Below are positions 20,816 to 29,615 of a DNA stretch of 64,000 nt, one piece after another. Location of the stretch: positions 93,296-157,295 of the forward strand of contig CAWIBS010000034.1 in NCBI GenBank assembly GCA_963834365.1, written 5' to 3'. The position numbers and the translations under genes were made by a program. Positions within the stretch are counted from its first letter, which is position 1; the number at the start of each line of letters is the position of its first letter. The DNA comes from CAWJAP01 sp963834365. Its GTDB lineage: Bacteria > Acidobacteriota > Vicinamibacteria > Vicinamibacterales > Vicinamibacteraceae. The notes beneath the pieces are model-generated. The model saw only the letters and a program-made list of their open reading frames with translations. It was not told the DNA's origin and searched no databases.

Positions 20816-22063
20816 GAAGGCGATCTCCCGCGATGGGCGTGTGGAGCCCGGGCCGGGCGCGCCCGGGCAGGCTCGAAGGCCTGTACCGCTTCATCGTCAA
20901 CACGAGCGAGCCGGGGGCCCAGCCCGGCGATCGCACGCCGCAACACGTCGCCGACGCGAGCGATCTGCTCACGCCGCAGCTGTGTGTGGAAGGGCAGTGC
21001 CACCGTCGAGTCCGCCACGGCTTCCGTGATCGGGAAGTCGCCCTTCCGATACCCGAACTGCCGGAGGTGCGGCTGCAGATGGAGCGGCGCGAAGTAGTTG
21101 TTGCAGCCGATGCCTTCGGACCTCAGCGAGCGCAGCACGTCTTCACGCTCCGCCCGGCCGAACCCGGTCAGACGGACGACGTACACGAACCAACTCAGAT
21201 CGGCGTCGTCGGACTCGTGGATCGGCAGCTCGAGGCCGTCGATGTCCGCGAGCTGGCGGCGATACTCGTCGGCCACGGCCCGCCGGCGATCGAGAATCTC
21301 GCGGCAGCGCCTGAGCTGTGAGAGGCCGAGCGCGCAGTTGATGTCCGCCAGCCGATAGTTGAAGCCAAGCCGCTCGTGCTGCAGCCACGCGCCGGAGCTG
21401 CCGCGCCCCTGGTTGCGGAGGCTCTTGAACAGCCGGTCCAGCGCCGCATCGTTGGTGACGATCATCCCGCCTTCGCCCGTGGTGATCTGCTTGTTGGGAT
21501 AGAAGGCGAACGTGCCCGCGTCCCCGAGCGTGCCGACGTGACGCCCGCGCCACCTGGCGCCGAGCGCCTCGCACGCGTCCTCGATCACCCGCAGGCGCTG
21601 CCGCCGCGCGATGTCCAGCACCGCATCCATGTTCACCGGCCGTCCGAAGACGTGCACCGGCAGGATGGCTCGCGTCCGCGGGCGTGATCCGGCGCTCGAC
21701 GAGCGACGGGTCGAGGTTGAACGACACCGGGTCGATGTCAACGAACACCGGCACGGCGTTGACGAACAGCGCGCAGTTGGCCGAGGCGACGAAGCTGAAG
21801 GGCGACGTGATGATCTCGTCGCCCGGCCCGATGTCCAGCGCCTTCACCGCGAGATGGAGCGCCGCAGTGCCGCTGCTGACCGCGGTCGCGTAGCGGGCGC
21901 CCGTATAGTCGCAGAAGGCCCGTTCGAACTCCCCGACCTTCGGCCCGAGGCTCAGGAACGGCGTGCGGAGCACATCGATCACCGACTGGATGTCGGCTTC
22001 CGAGATGTCCGGGCGGCTCAGCGGGAGCTCGGACCGGTCGTCAGGCCGACGGCCGTGCTTCAC
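20812..22063 (-). CDS. DegT/DnrJ/EryC1 PLP-dependent sugar aminotransferase, one frame break
   Basis: The enzyme has about 415 residues and aminates a keto-sugar nucleotide using PLP. Motifs are LPLSRPDISEADI at the N terminus, AVSSGTAALHLAVKAL, DEIITSPFSFVASANC, RAILPVHVFGRPVNMD, RVIEDACEALGAR, then TFAFYPNKQITTGEGGMIVTND with the PLP lysine, and GFNYRLADINCALGLSQL. The frame breaks near 21672, where one added G separates ITP from RTRAILP. It starts with a GTG overlapping the EpsI stop (GTGA, 22060-22063). With the FlaA1-like dehydratase it can make a 4-amino-4,6-dideoxy sugar nucleotide. Confidence 0.9.
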
Positions 22064-22729
22064 TCGCCGCTGGAACCCGCAGAGGATGTGAGGGCATCGT
22101 GTGGAAGGAACTGCATCAACGCGGGATAGGCGACTCGCAGGAACCCGCGCGCCATGTCAGCGGCCGCCGCCGGGTCTTCTTCGAACGGCACGCTGACACG
22201 AATGAGTGCAGCGTCGCTGCGATCCCTGGTCAGCGAATCGAGGACGAGATAGACGCGACCGATGATACTCGTTGGTCACGATGCGTCCGCCCGACTGCTG
22301 ATACCAGTAGACGACGAGCTGGCGCTCGATGCCGTTTTCGACGATGTAGCTGTTCACCGCGAAGGGCTGGTAGGGAGAGACATCGACGGTCGCGGTATCG
22401 CGCCGGGCGATGTACCAGCCGTTCCCGGGCAGGCAGTTCTTCGGCGAGTGCACCATCTCGCCGTGCTTCTGCGAGGCATAGAAGCCGACATACAGGTGCG
22501 CCACGTTCGCCAGGCTCGTGCGGTAGATCTTGGAGACGTAGTCGGTGACGCCGAGCTTGCGCTCGATTCGAGCGTCGAACCGGAGGTCCTCTCCCTGCCA
22601 GATCCCCAGCCGATCGGGAAACTGCGAAAAGGACTGGCGCAGCGCCACCGGCTCGCCATGTCCCACGCCGCGCACGACCCAGGACGACACCAGCAGCATC
22701 ACGCCGACGACGAGCATGCGCGTTTTCAT
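22060..22729 (-). CDS. Exosortase-associated protein EpsI (DUF3485)
   Basis: The product has about 222 residues. It has an N-terminal membrane anchor (MLVVGVMLLVSSWVVRGVG) followed by the EpsI periplasmic domain: LGVTDYVSKIYR, VHSPKNCLPGNGWYI, VDVSPYQPFAVNSYIV and LVVYWYQQSGG. EpsI proteins are encoded with, or fused to, exosortases in exopolysaccharide/PEP-CTERM loci. Their biochemical role is not settled. Removing one base near 22261 restores a continuous frame (RVYLVLDSLTRDRSDAALIRV) that ends in a TGA at 22060 overlapping the next start. The ATG at 22729 overlaps the exosortase stop (ATGA). Confidence 0.87.
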
Positions 22730-23598
22730 TTCGCCACCCCTGCGAGCCGCATCACCCGGCTGACGCCGAGCAGCAGCGAGGCCGCCATCAGGAACACCGA
22801 CCAGCCGCCCGCCGTGTGAAAGACCCCCAGCGCCGTCTCCACCGACACGTAGTGCGCGAGCAGTCCGACGACGAACACGCGCACGACGTTGGCGGCAATC
22901 GCAATCGGCGGCACCAACAGCAGGAGCAGCAGGCGGGGCAGCCCATGCGAGAACGCCAGGTGGCCGTACAGCACGGCGAGTGCGGTCAGCGACAGCAGCG
23001 ACCGGATGCCGCTGCACGCTTCCTCGACGTCCAGCGACGCGGCCGCGAGGTGCATCACGTTCCCTTCGCGGAAGACCGGAACGCCCGCGGTCTCCAGCGC
23101 GACGCTCGAGGCCTGCGCGGCCAGGAGCTGAAGCGGGAACGCGATCGAGTTGAAGACGATTCCGGGCAGCGGAATCATCAGCACGAGGAAGCCGAGCGGG
23201 AACAGGAGCTTCGCCGTGACGGTCGCGCCGGCGATATAGAGGACGCCGCCGGCGACCATCAGGACGAACGACAGACGCTGGAGGAAGAGGTCGGCGCCGG
23301 CCTTCCCGGTGACGTAGGCGAGCAGCGCGACTGCCATCAGCGCGAGGCCCCAGTAGCCGGGCCGCATGGCCGCCCACCACGCCGCGTCGCGCTTGGACCA
23401 CACCAGATAGCCGGACACGAGCGGAATCAGGAAGGCATGTGAGTACTCCGGCTCGTTCCACCACTGCGCGACGAGACCCGGGATGATCAGCCAGTAGGTC
23501 CAGGCGAGCGCGGCGAGCAGCGCGGCCGCCAGGAGCAGAGGCTGCGGAGCGGGCGACAGCCGCTGCGGGTGATCGAAGGTGGTCGTGGTCGTGTCCAC
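22726..23598 (-). CDS. Exosortase (EpsH-type transpeptidase)
   Basis: The 290-residue polytopic membrane protein is intact. The three catalytic signatures of exosortases are visible: the Cys motif EACSGIRSL near residue 190, the Arg motif ANVVRVFVVG near residue 230, and the His motif FHTAGGWS near residue 258. Exosortases cleave and sort PEP-CTERM-type substrates during export, often in step with exopolysaccharide production. No PEP-CTERM substrate gene was found in this window. EpsI is separate here, not fused to the C terminus as in XrtA. It starts one base after the dehydratase stop. Confidence 0.93.
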   Translation of the reverse strand: MDTTTTTFDHPQRLSPAPQPLLLAAALLAALAWTYWLIIPGLVAQWWNEPEYSHAFLIPLVSGYLVWSKRDAAWWAAMRPGYWGLALMAVALLAYVTGKAGADLFLQRLSFVLMVAGGVLYIAGATVTAKLLFPLGFLVLMIPLPGIVFNSIAFPLQLLAAQASSVALETAGVPVFREGNVMHLAAASLDVEEACSGIRSLLSLTALAVLYGHLAFSHGLPRLLLLLLVPPIAIAANVVRVFVVGLLAHYVSVETALGVFHTAGGWSVFLMAASLLLGVSRVMRLAGVAK

Positions 23599-23599
23599 G

Positions 23600-25510
23600 T
23601 CAACGCGCCGCGGCCGCGGCCGACATCTGCTCGGCCGGCGGATCGCCGATGGATCGATACTCGGGGACGATGTCGCGCAGCGTCCGATGAATGGCGCCGA
23701 AGTCCATGTTGGCGCCGTGCTGCCGCAGCAGCCGAATCTGCGCCTGCAGGTTCCAGGGCGTCCTCGAGGGACCCGTCAGGCGGTAAATCTTGGCCTGCTC
23801 CGTCGGCTCGAGCTGCTCGTGGGCGAACGTCAGTTCTTCCGTCAGCTTCTCGCCGGGACGCAGGCCGACGAACGCTATCGGCACCTCGTCGTCGCGCAGG
23901 CCGGACAGCCGGATCATCTGGCGCGCCGAGATCCAGCAGACCGGATCGGCCGTCCCATGTCGAGGAGGAAGATGTCGCCGCCGCGGGCCACGGCGCCCGC
24001 CTGCAGGACGAGGAGCACCGCTTCCGAGATGGTCATGAAGTACCGCGACATCTCCGGATCGGTGATCGTCAGCGGGCCGCCCTCGGCGATTTGCTTCTTG
24101 AAGAGCGGAATCACGCTGCCGCGGCTGCCCAGCACATTGCCGAACCGGACCGCCGAGGCGACCGGCGCGAACCCGTGGCTCTGGACGAGCAGCTCCGTGA
24201 CGCGTTTGCAGCACCCCATCACGCTCGAAGGGTTCACCGCCTTGTCCGACGAGATGCAGACGACGCGCTCGACCCCGTGGTGGACGGCCGCCGTCAGCAC
24301 GTGCTGCGTGCCGACGATGTTGTTCGAACGGCTTCGTCGGGATTCAGCTCCATCAGCGGCACGTGCTTGTGGGCAGCGGCGTGGAACACCAGCGCCGGCT
24401 GCCTGGCGCGAAAGATCGCGTCGACCTTCGAGAAATTGGTGATGTCGCCGATCACCTCCTCGAGCTCGACGCCCGCCGCGTGCGGCAGCAGTCGATGCTT
24501 GGTGGCGTAGATGCTGTTCTCGCCCCGGCCGAACAGGATGAGCTTCTTCGGGCGAAACTTCAGGATCTGGAAGCAGAGCTCGGAGCCGATGCTGCCGCCC
24601 GCACCCGTGACCAGAATCGTCCGGTCGCCGAGAAATTCGTGCAACTGCCCGGCGTCGAGGCTCATCTGCGCCGATTCCCGTCCGAGGAGGTCTTCGATCT
24701 GGACGTCACGCAGATCGTTGACGCTGACCCTGCCGAGGAACAGCTCCTCCAGGCCGGGCGCCACCTGGACGTTGGGCGAGAACTGACGGCACAAATCGAC
24801 AATGCCGTGCAGCTCCCGGCCGCCGATCGCCGAGATCGCAATCACGATTTGATCGATGGGCCCGCGGCGCTCCGCGACCCGCGGCAGCACGGACCGGTCG
24901 CCGAGCACCTCGAAGCCGTGGATGCTCATGTGCGCCAGTGCCGGATCGTCGTCGATGAAGCCGAGCACGTCCTTCGTGCCCGAGTGCCTCGACGTGATCT
25001 GCTCGGCCAGCGAGGCGCCGAGATCGCCGGCGCCGTACAGCAGAATCTTCTGCCGGACCGGCCTCGGCGCCTTGCGCGTGCCCAGCGGCAGCTGTGCGCG
25101 CGGGGCCGTCCTGCAGCAGACGCGGCAGCGCCCGGAATCCGGCCAGCGCCAGCAGGCTGATGCACCAGTCGAACAGGATGATCGATCGCGGGAAGGTGAC
25201 GAACCCCACCGCAATCGCGTAGTCGGCGGTGATGAACAGCGACCCCAGCGAGAGGGCCTTGGCGAGCGATGCGAACTCGTGCACGCTGATGTAGCGCCAG
25301 CAGCAGCGGTACATCCCGAAGTAGTGCAGCAGAATCAGCTTGGTCAGCACCACGAGCGGAGCGCTGTAGGCGAAGGTGTGCCAGTACTCGGGCGGCAGCG
25401 TGTCGTCGAACCGGAGCGCAAAGGCGGCATAGTACGCAGCCGAGCAGCAGGCCCGCATCGCCGAGACGTTTCAGCCACTGCCGCGCGCGGCCGTTCCAGA
25501 GTCGAGTCAT
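23600..25510 (-). CDS. Membrane nucleotide-sugar 4,6-dehydratase (FlaA1/CapD/WbpM-like), frame breaks
   Basis: The product has about 635 residues. Four N-terminal membrane segments (ending near IILFDWCISLLALAGFRAL) are followed by a first Rossmann domain (KILLYGAGDLGASLAEQI, VLGFIDDDP). The catalytic SDR domain has VTGAGGSIGSELC, VFHAAAHKHVPLMELNP, CISSDKAVNPSSVMGCCKRVTE and VRFGNVLGSRGSVIPLFKKQI. The Met in the SDR Tyr position is normal for FlaA1/PglF-type enzymes. They turn UDP-GlcNAc into a 4-keto-6-deoxy sugar, the substrate for a DegT aminotransferase. Start at ATG 25510; frame breaks lie near 25440, 25105, 24320 and 23950. It is the first gene of the minus-strand locus. Confidence 0.87.
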
Positions 25511-25949
25511 GGGTACCCGTGGGAGGAGTGCGAGGCTGACGGAGGCACGCCGCACCTCGACCGCGATCGAGCGCGACGCGAGCGTTGGCAGCAGCGTGTT
25601 CCGACGAAGTCGCCTGATCACAGCAAGCCTGAAGTCAGGACAGGCCCGGCGAGTTCACGAAAACGTTGGAAGGGGCTGACTTGGAAGGACTGAGTGGATG
25701 AGCTGCGCTGACATGCGGCAGCCCTCTCAGTCACACTGCATTGCGTGAGAGACACGCCAGCGGCAGCGGAAGACCACGCCACCTTACTACGGTTCTCGCG
25801 AGAAGTGATACAGAAAATGCCTGCGATGCGCGCTCACCAAACAGAGCTGGACTCATACTGACCGACTACGGCTCACCTGCTGATCCTCTGCACGCTCGTG
25901 GTCGTGCTGCGCTCGTCGAGTCACGACCGCCGCGCAGGAGGGCTCAACA
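25511..25949. other. Divergent intergenic region, probable promoter area of the polysaccharide locus
   Basis: About 440 bases lie between the first gene of the minus-strand locus and the plus-strand TIGR03790-type gene. No convincing gene lies in most of it. A hydrophobic run (TTAHLLILCTLVVVLR, plus strand, about 25862-25920) is probably the displaced signal sequence of the following gene. No sigma-54 -24/-12 pair matching the usual spacing was found by eye. Confidence 0.5.
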
Positions 25950-27678
25950 GTGCTCGTGGTCGTCAACACGGCGAGCCCGGCGTCCGCGTCGATTGCGGCG
26001 CGTTACCTGCGGGCGCGGGAGATTCCCGCGGAACACGTGGTTCGCGTGACGACCACCACCGATGACGAGATCGACCGGTCACAGTACGAACGTCAGATCG
26101 AGCGGCCGATCGCCGACTGGATCACCAGCCACACCGCACAGGACCGCATTCTCTTCATCGTCCTGACCAAGGGCATGCCGCTGCGGATAGGCGGGACGTC
26201 CGGCCGTCAGGGAACCCTCGCCAGCGTCGATTCCGAGTTGACGCTCCTCTATCGGCGGCTGGTCGGGATTCGTGTGCCCGTCGTCGGACCGGTGGCGAAT
26301 CCGTACTTTCTGGGCGCGCGACCGGTCGCCGAATCACGGCCGTTCAGTCATGCCGAGCATGACGTCTACCTCGTCTCGCGGCTCGACGGCTTCAACGCGG
26401 CGGACGTCCACGGCCTGATCGACCGCGGCGCCTCACCCGGACGGAATGGCGTCGTTCCTGCTCGACTCCATGGGCTCGTCGGCCGAGCGCGTGGCGGAAG
26501 GATGGCTGCGATCGTCGGCCGCCGCACTCGTCGCGGCCGGCTACCAGGGCCGGGTCGTGCTCGAGACGACGCCGGCCGCGGTCCGCAACCGGAAGAGCGT
26601 GCTCGGATATGCGTCGTGGGGATCGAACGATCCGTCGCTCCGCGTGCGACGGCTGGGACTGGGCTTCGCGCCCGGTGCGCTGGCGACGCTCTTCGTCAGC
26701 ACGGACGCGCGAACGTTGAAGGAGCCGCCAGAGACGTGGCAGCCGGGCGCCGTCGATCGCAAGGCGTTCTTCGAGAGCTCGCCACAGTCGCTGACCGCCG
26801 ATCTGATCCGCGACGGCGTGACCGGTGCGACCGGCTACGTCGCGGAGCCGTTTCTCGATGGCACGCTGCGGCCGGACATCCTGTTTCCGGCCTATGTCGC
26901 CGGCTCGAATCTGATCGAGGCGTTCTATCTCGCCACGCCCCATCTGAGCTGGCAGACCGTCGTCTTCGGCGATCCGCTCTGCGCACCGTTCCGCAGTCGC
27001 GCTGCGGCGCCGGAAGAGACCGGCCCCGCGCTCGATGGCGAGACAGAGCTGCCACGGCATTTCTCGGAACGACGCGTCGCCTACCTCACGTCGACAGGCC
27101 TGTCGACCGCCGCCGTGAAGACGATGCTCAAGGGCGAGGGCCGGCGACGCAGCGGTGATACGGCGGGGAGCCGGCAGGCGCTCGAAGCGGCAACGGCTCT
27201 CGAGCCTCGACTGATCGGCGCTCATCGCACATTGGCCGCCGTCTATGAGGAACTGGGCGACTACGATCACGCGATCGAGCGCTACCGGCTCGTCCTCGCG
27301 CAGGTGCCCGACGATGTGCTGTCGCTGAACAATCTTGCCTATGCACTGGCGGTTCGTAAGGAGAGTCCTGCCGACGCGCTGGCGCTGGCGCAGCAGGCGC
27401 ATGCGATCTCGAAGGGAAAAGTCCCGGCGATCACCGACACGCTCGGCTGGATTCACTATCTGCTCGGGCAGCTTGCCGAGGCCGAGAAATATCTCGGGGA
27501 AGCGGCCGCGGCGGCCCCGGACAATGCTGACGTCCAGCTGCACCTCTCCCACGTCCATCTCGCGCGAGGGCGCAAGGAACTGGCGGCCCGCGCGCTCGCC
27601 AGAAGCCTTCAGCTCGACCCGGCGCTCGCCGATCGCGCCGACGTGAAGGCGCTCCGGGCCCAGCTGGGCCAACCGTAG
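25950..27678 (+). CDS. TIGR03790-family protein with C-terminal TPR repeats, one frame break
   Basis: The product has about 575 residues. The N-terminal domain has the TIGR03790 pattern: VLVVVNTASPASASIAARYLRAREIP at the start, ILFIVLTKGMPLRI, and GASWGSND-like YASWGSNDPSL in the second half. It ends in FGDPLCAPF. From about residue 405, tetratricopeptide repeats follow (LIGAHRTLAAVYEELGDYDHAIERYRLVL, PAITDTLGWIHYLLGQLAEAEKYLGEA). The family is uncharacterised; as I recall it occurs mainly in exosortase-bearing genomes. A single added G near 26438 breaks the frame (GASP-DGMASFLL). The true start probably lies upstream of the GTG used here, because a secretory signal is readable in another frame. 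Confidence 0.78.
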
Positions 27679-27807
27679 TGAGCCGAGCGATCTTTCGAGT
27701 CGCCGGCGGGAGCGCACCCGTGCGCCGGTTGACGCATAATGCCCGCTCCGGTCGCTGCGGGTTCGCAAGAATCGCCCGGCAGTCAGCAAAGCGGCGCGAA
27801 AGGGTCT

Positions 27808-28668
27808 ATGGGTCCACGGTCTCGTGTCCGTCTTGTCACGGTTGTCCTGGGTGCATGTCTTTGCAGCAATCCGGCGCATGCCCAGACGCCCGCCGACAAG
27901 CCGGGGTCGCAGCCAGCGGCTGGCAGCGACGCGGACCTGGCCAAGCAGTTGTCCAATCCGGTCGCGAGCCTGGTCTCGGTGCCGCTGCAGTTCAACTGGG
28001 ATCAGCAGGTCGGCATCGACGACGACACGCGGCTGACGATGAATTTCCAGCCGGTCGTGCCCATCGGGCTCAACGACGACGTGAACATGATCGTGCGCTG
28101 GATCATGCCCTACGTGGCCCAGCCGCGGTTGGTCGAGGGCGGCGTGCCGACGTCAGGCCTGAGTGACATCGTCGCGTCCGTGTTCTTCTCGCCGGCGAAG
28201 CCCGGACGGTTCATCTGGGGTGTGGGCCCGGTGCTCATGCTCCCGGCCACGGCGGATCCGGTCCTGGGCACCGGCAAGTGGGCCGCTGGACCCACCGTCG
28301 TCGTCCTCAAGCAATCCGGTTCCTGGACCTACGGCCTGCTGGCCAACCACCTCTGGTCGTACGCCGGAGACGACTTTTCGGGCGGCGCGCCTCGGGCCGA
28401 CGTCAACTCGACGTTCCTGCAACCGTTCCTGTCGTATACCACGGCGCGCGCTGTCACCTTCAACGTCAATATGGAGGCGTCCGCCAACTGGGAGGCGGAT
28501 GATGATGCCTGGACGACGCCCCTGCATTTCACGATCTCGAAATTGACGAGGTTCGGTCCGTTCCCGATGAGCGTGGGAGGTGCGGTTGCCCCATTCGTCG
28601 CGGCGCCTGGCGGCAGGCCGGATTGGCGGGTCAGGTTCGTGGCCACGTTGCTGCTGCCGCGCAAATGA
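27808..28668 (+). CDS. Probable outer-membrane beta-barrel protein
   Basis: The 286-residue protein starts at an ATG at 27808 with a good signal peptide (SRVRLVTVVLGACLCSNPAHAQ); an ATG at 27739 would add 23 unhelpful residues. The mature part has alternating amphipathic strands: LVSVPLQFNWDQQVG, TRLTMNFQPVVPIGL, NMIVRWIMPYVAQP, FIWGVGPVLMLPAT and WRVRFVATLLLPRK. It ends in a short strand as outer-membrane barrels do. It resembles the MetA/transporter-like barrels often annotated as neuromedin U in environmental genomes. Function is unknown. The frame is intact. Confidence 0.65.
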   Translation: MGPRSRVRLVTVVLGACLCSNPAHAQTPADKPGSQPAAGSDADLAKQLSNPVASLVSVPLQFNWDQQVGIDDDTRLTMNFQPVVPIGLNDDVNMIVRWIMPYVAQPRLVEGGVPTSGLSDIVASVFFSPAKPGRFIWGVGPVLMLPATADPVLGTGKWAAGPTVVVLKQSGSWTYGLLANHLWSYAGDDFSGGAPRADVNSTFLQPFLSYTTARAVTFNVNMEASANWEADDDAWTTPLHFTISKLTRFGPFPMSVGGAVAPFVAAPGGRPDWRVRFVATLLLPRK

Positions 28669-28695
28669 CGCGTCTGCGTCTTCGATCGTGACGGC

Positions 28696-29448
28696 ATGAA
28701 TCAGATCGATCTCGCCGGCCAGCGGGCCGTGGTGACGGGCGGCGCCCAGGGCATCGGGCGTGCAATCGCCGAGCGCCTGCTGGCGTCAGGCGCGGCCGTG
28801 TCGCTGTGGGACGGGGACGGCGACCGAGTCATCGCGACCGCCGCGCAGTTGAACCGCGTCGGGAAGGTGCACGCCGTCGCCGCGGACATCTCGCGAGCCG
28901 ACGACGTCGCGTCAGCCGTCGCCGCGACCCTCTCCGCGCTTGGCGGCATCGACATTCTCGTCGCGAACGCCGGCATCACCGGTCCGAACGCCGCGCTCTG
29001 GGAGTATCCCACCGACCAGTGGCGGCGGGTCGTGGACGTCAACCTGAACGGAGTGTTCCTCTGTGCCCGTGCCGTCGTGCCGCTGATGATCCGCCAGAAC
29101 TACGGCCGGATCGTCACGGTGGCGTCGATAGCCGGCAAGGAGGGGAATCCCAACGCCTCGGCGTACAGCGCGTCCAAGGCCGGCGTGATCGCCCTCACCA
29201 AGTCGCTCGGCAAGGAACTGGCCGGCTACGACATCGCCGCGAACTGCATTGCGCCGGCGGCGGCGAAGACCGCGATTTTCGATCAGATGACGCCCGAGCA
29301 CATCGCGTACATGCTGGCGAAGATCCCGCGGGGGCGCTTTCTCGAGCTGGACGAAGTTGCCTCGATGGTGGCCTGGCTGGTGTCGCGGGAGAACTCGTTC
29401 ACGACCGGCGCGGTCTTCGATCTGAGTGGCGGACGGGCCACGTATTGA
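28696..29448 (+). CDS. Short-chain dehydrogenase/reductase
   Basis: The 250-residue classical SDR uses NAD(P)H to oxidise or reduce a hydroxyl/keto group. It has the cofactor motif TGGAQGIG, the NAG motif (ILVANAGITGP), and the catalytic Ser, Tyr and Lys in VASIAGKEGNPNASAYSASKAG. Overall resemblance is to FabG-like reductases and sugar-acid dehydrogenases such as 2-keto-3-deoxy-L-fuconate dehydrogenase. The NPNASAYSASKAGVI stretch fits the latter. Substrate is not certain. It stands alone between the barrel protein and a sensor kinase. Confidence 0.85.
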   Translation: MNQIDLAGQRAVVTGGAQGIGRAIAERLLASGAAVSLWDGDGDRVIATAAQLNRVGKVHAVAADISRADDVASAVAATLSALGGIDILVANAGITGPNAALWEYPTDQWRRVVDVNLNGVFLCARAVVPLMIRQNYGRIVTVASIAGKEGNPNASAYSASKAGVIALTKSLGKELAGYDIAANCIAPAAAKTAIFDQMTPEHIAYMLAKIPRGRFLELDEVASMVAWLVSRENSFTTGAVFDLSGGRATY

Positions 29449-29535
29449 GCTTCTGCAGCCACATCAACACTATTGGGCCCCGCCTCTGCTGGAAGAACGA
29501 CGCCTGGTGGTGTTTCGCACGAGCCACGGGGATTC

Positions 29536-29590
29536 GGCGACTCGGCGACTTGGCGACTGGGCGACTGGGCGACTCGGCGACTGGGCGACC
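29536..29590 (+). repeat. Octanucleotide tandem repeat, unit GGCGACTN
   Basis: Seven consecutive 8-base units read GGCGACT plus one variable base (C, T, G, G, C, G), the last being GGCGACC. It lies between the SDR gene and the large sensor kinase gene, 26 bases before the kinase start codon. The same unit occurs again at 37424-37448 on the other strand. Confidence 0.9.
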
Positions 29591-29615
29591 AATCCTAGTG
29601 AGGGATAATTCGCAC

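Noticed and set aside
22726..25510. PEP-CTERM sorting signal in a neighbouring protein
   Set aside because: None of the proteins in the locus ends in a Pro-Glu-Pro motif followed by a membrane helix and Arg cluster.
25622..25800. Possible sigma-54 promoter for the exosortase locus
   Set aside because: A TGGC is present on the minus strand near 25755 but no GC at the required 10-base distance.
26392..27879. 495-codon minus-strand open frame opposite the TIGR03790/TPR gene
   Set aside because: Composition is shadow-like and the plus strand holds clear TPR repeats and family motifs.
29536..29590. Possible CRISPR-like array
   Set aside because: The units are 8 bases with no spacers; it is a simple tandem repeat.
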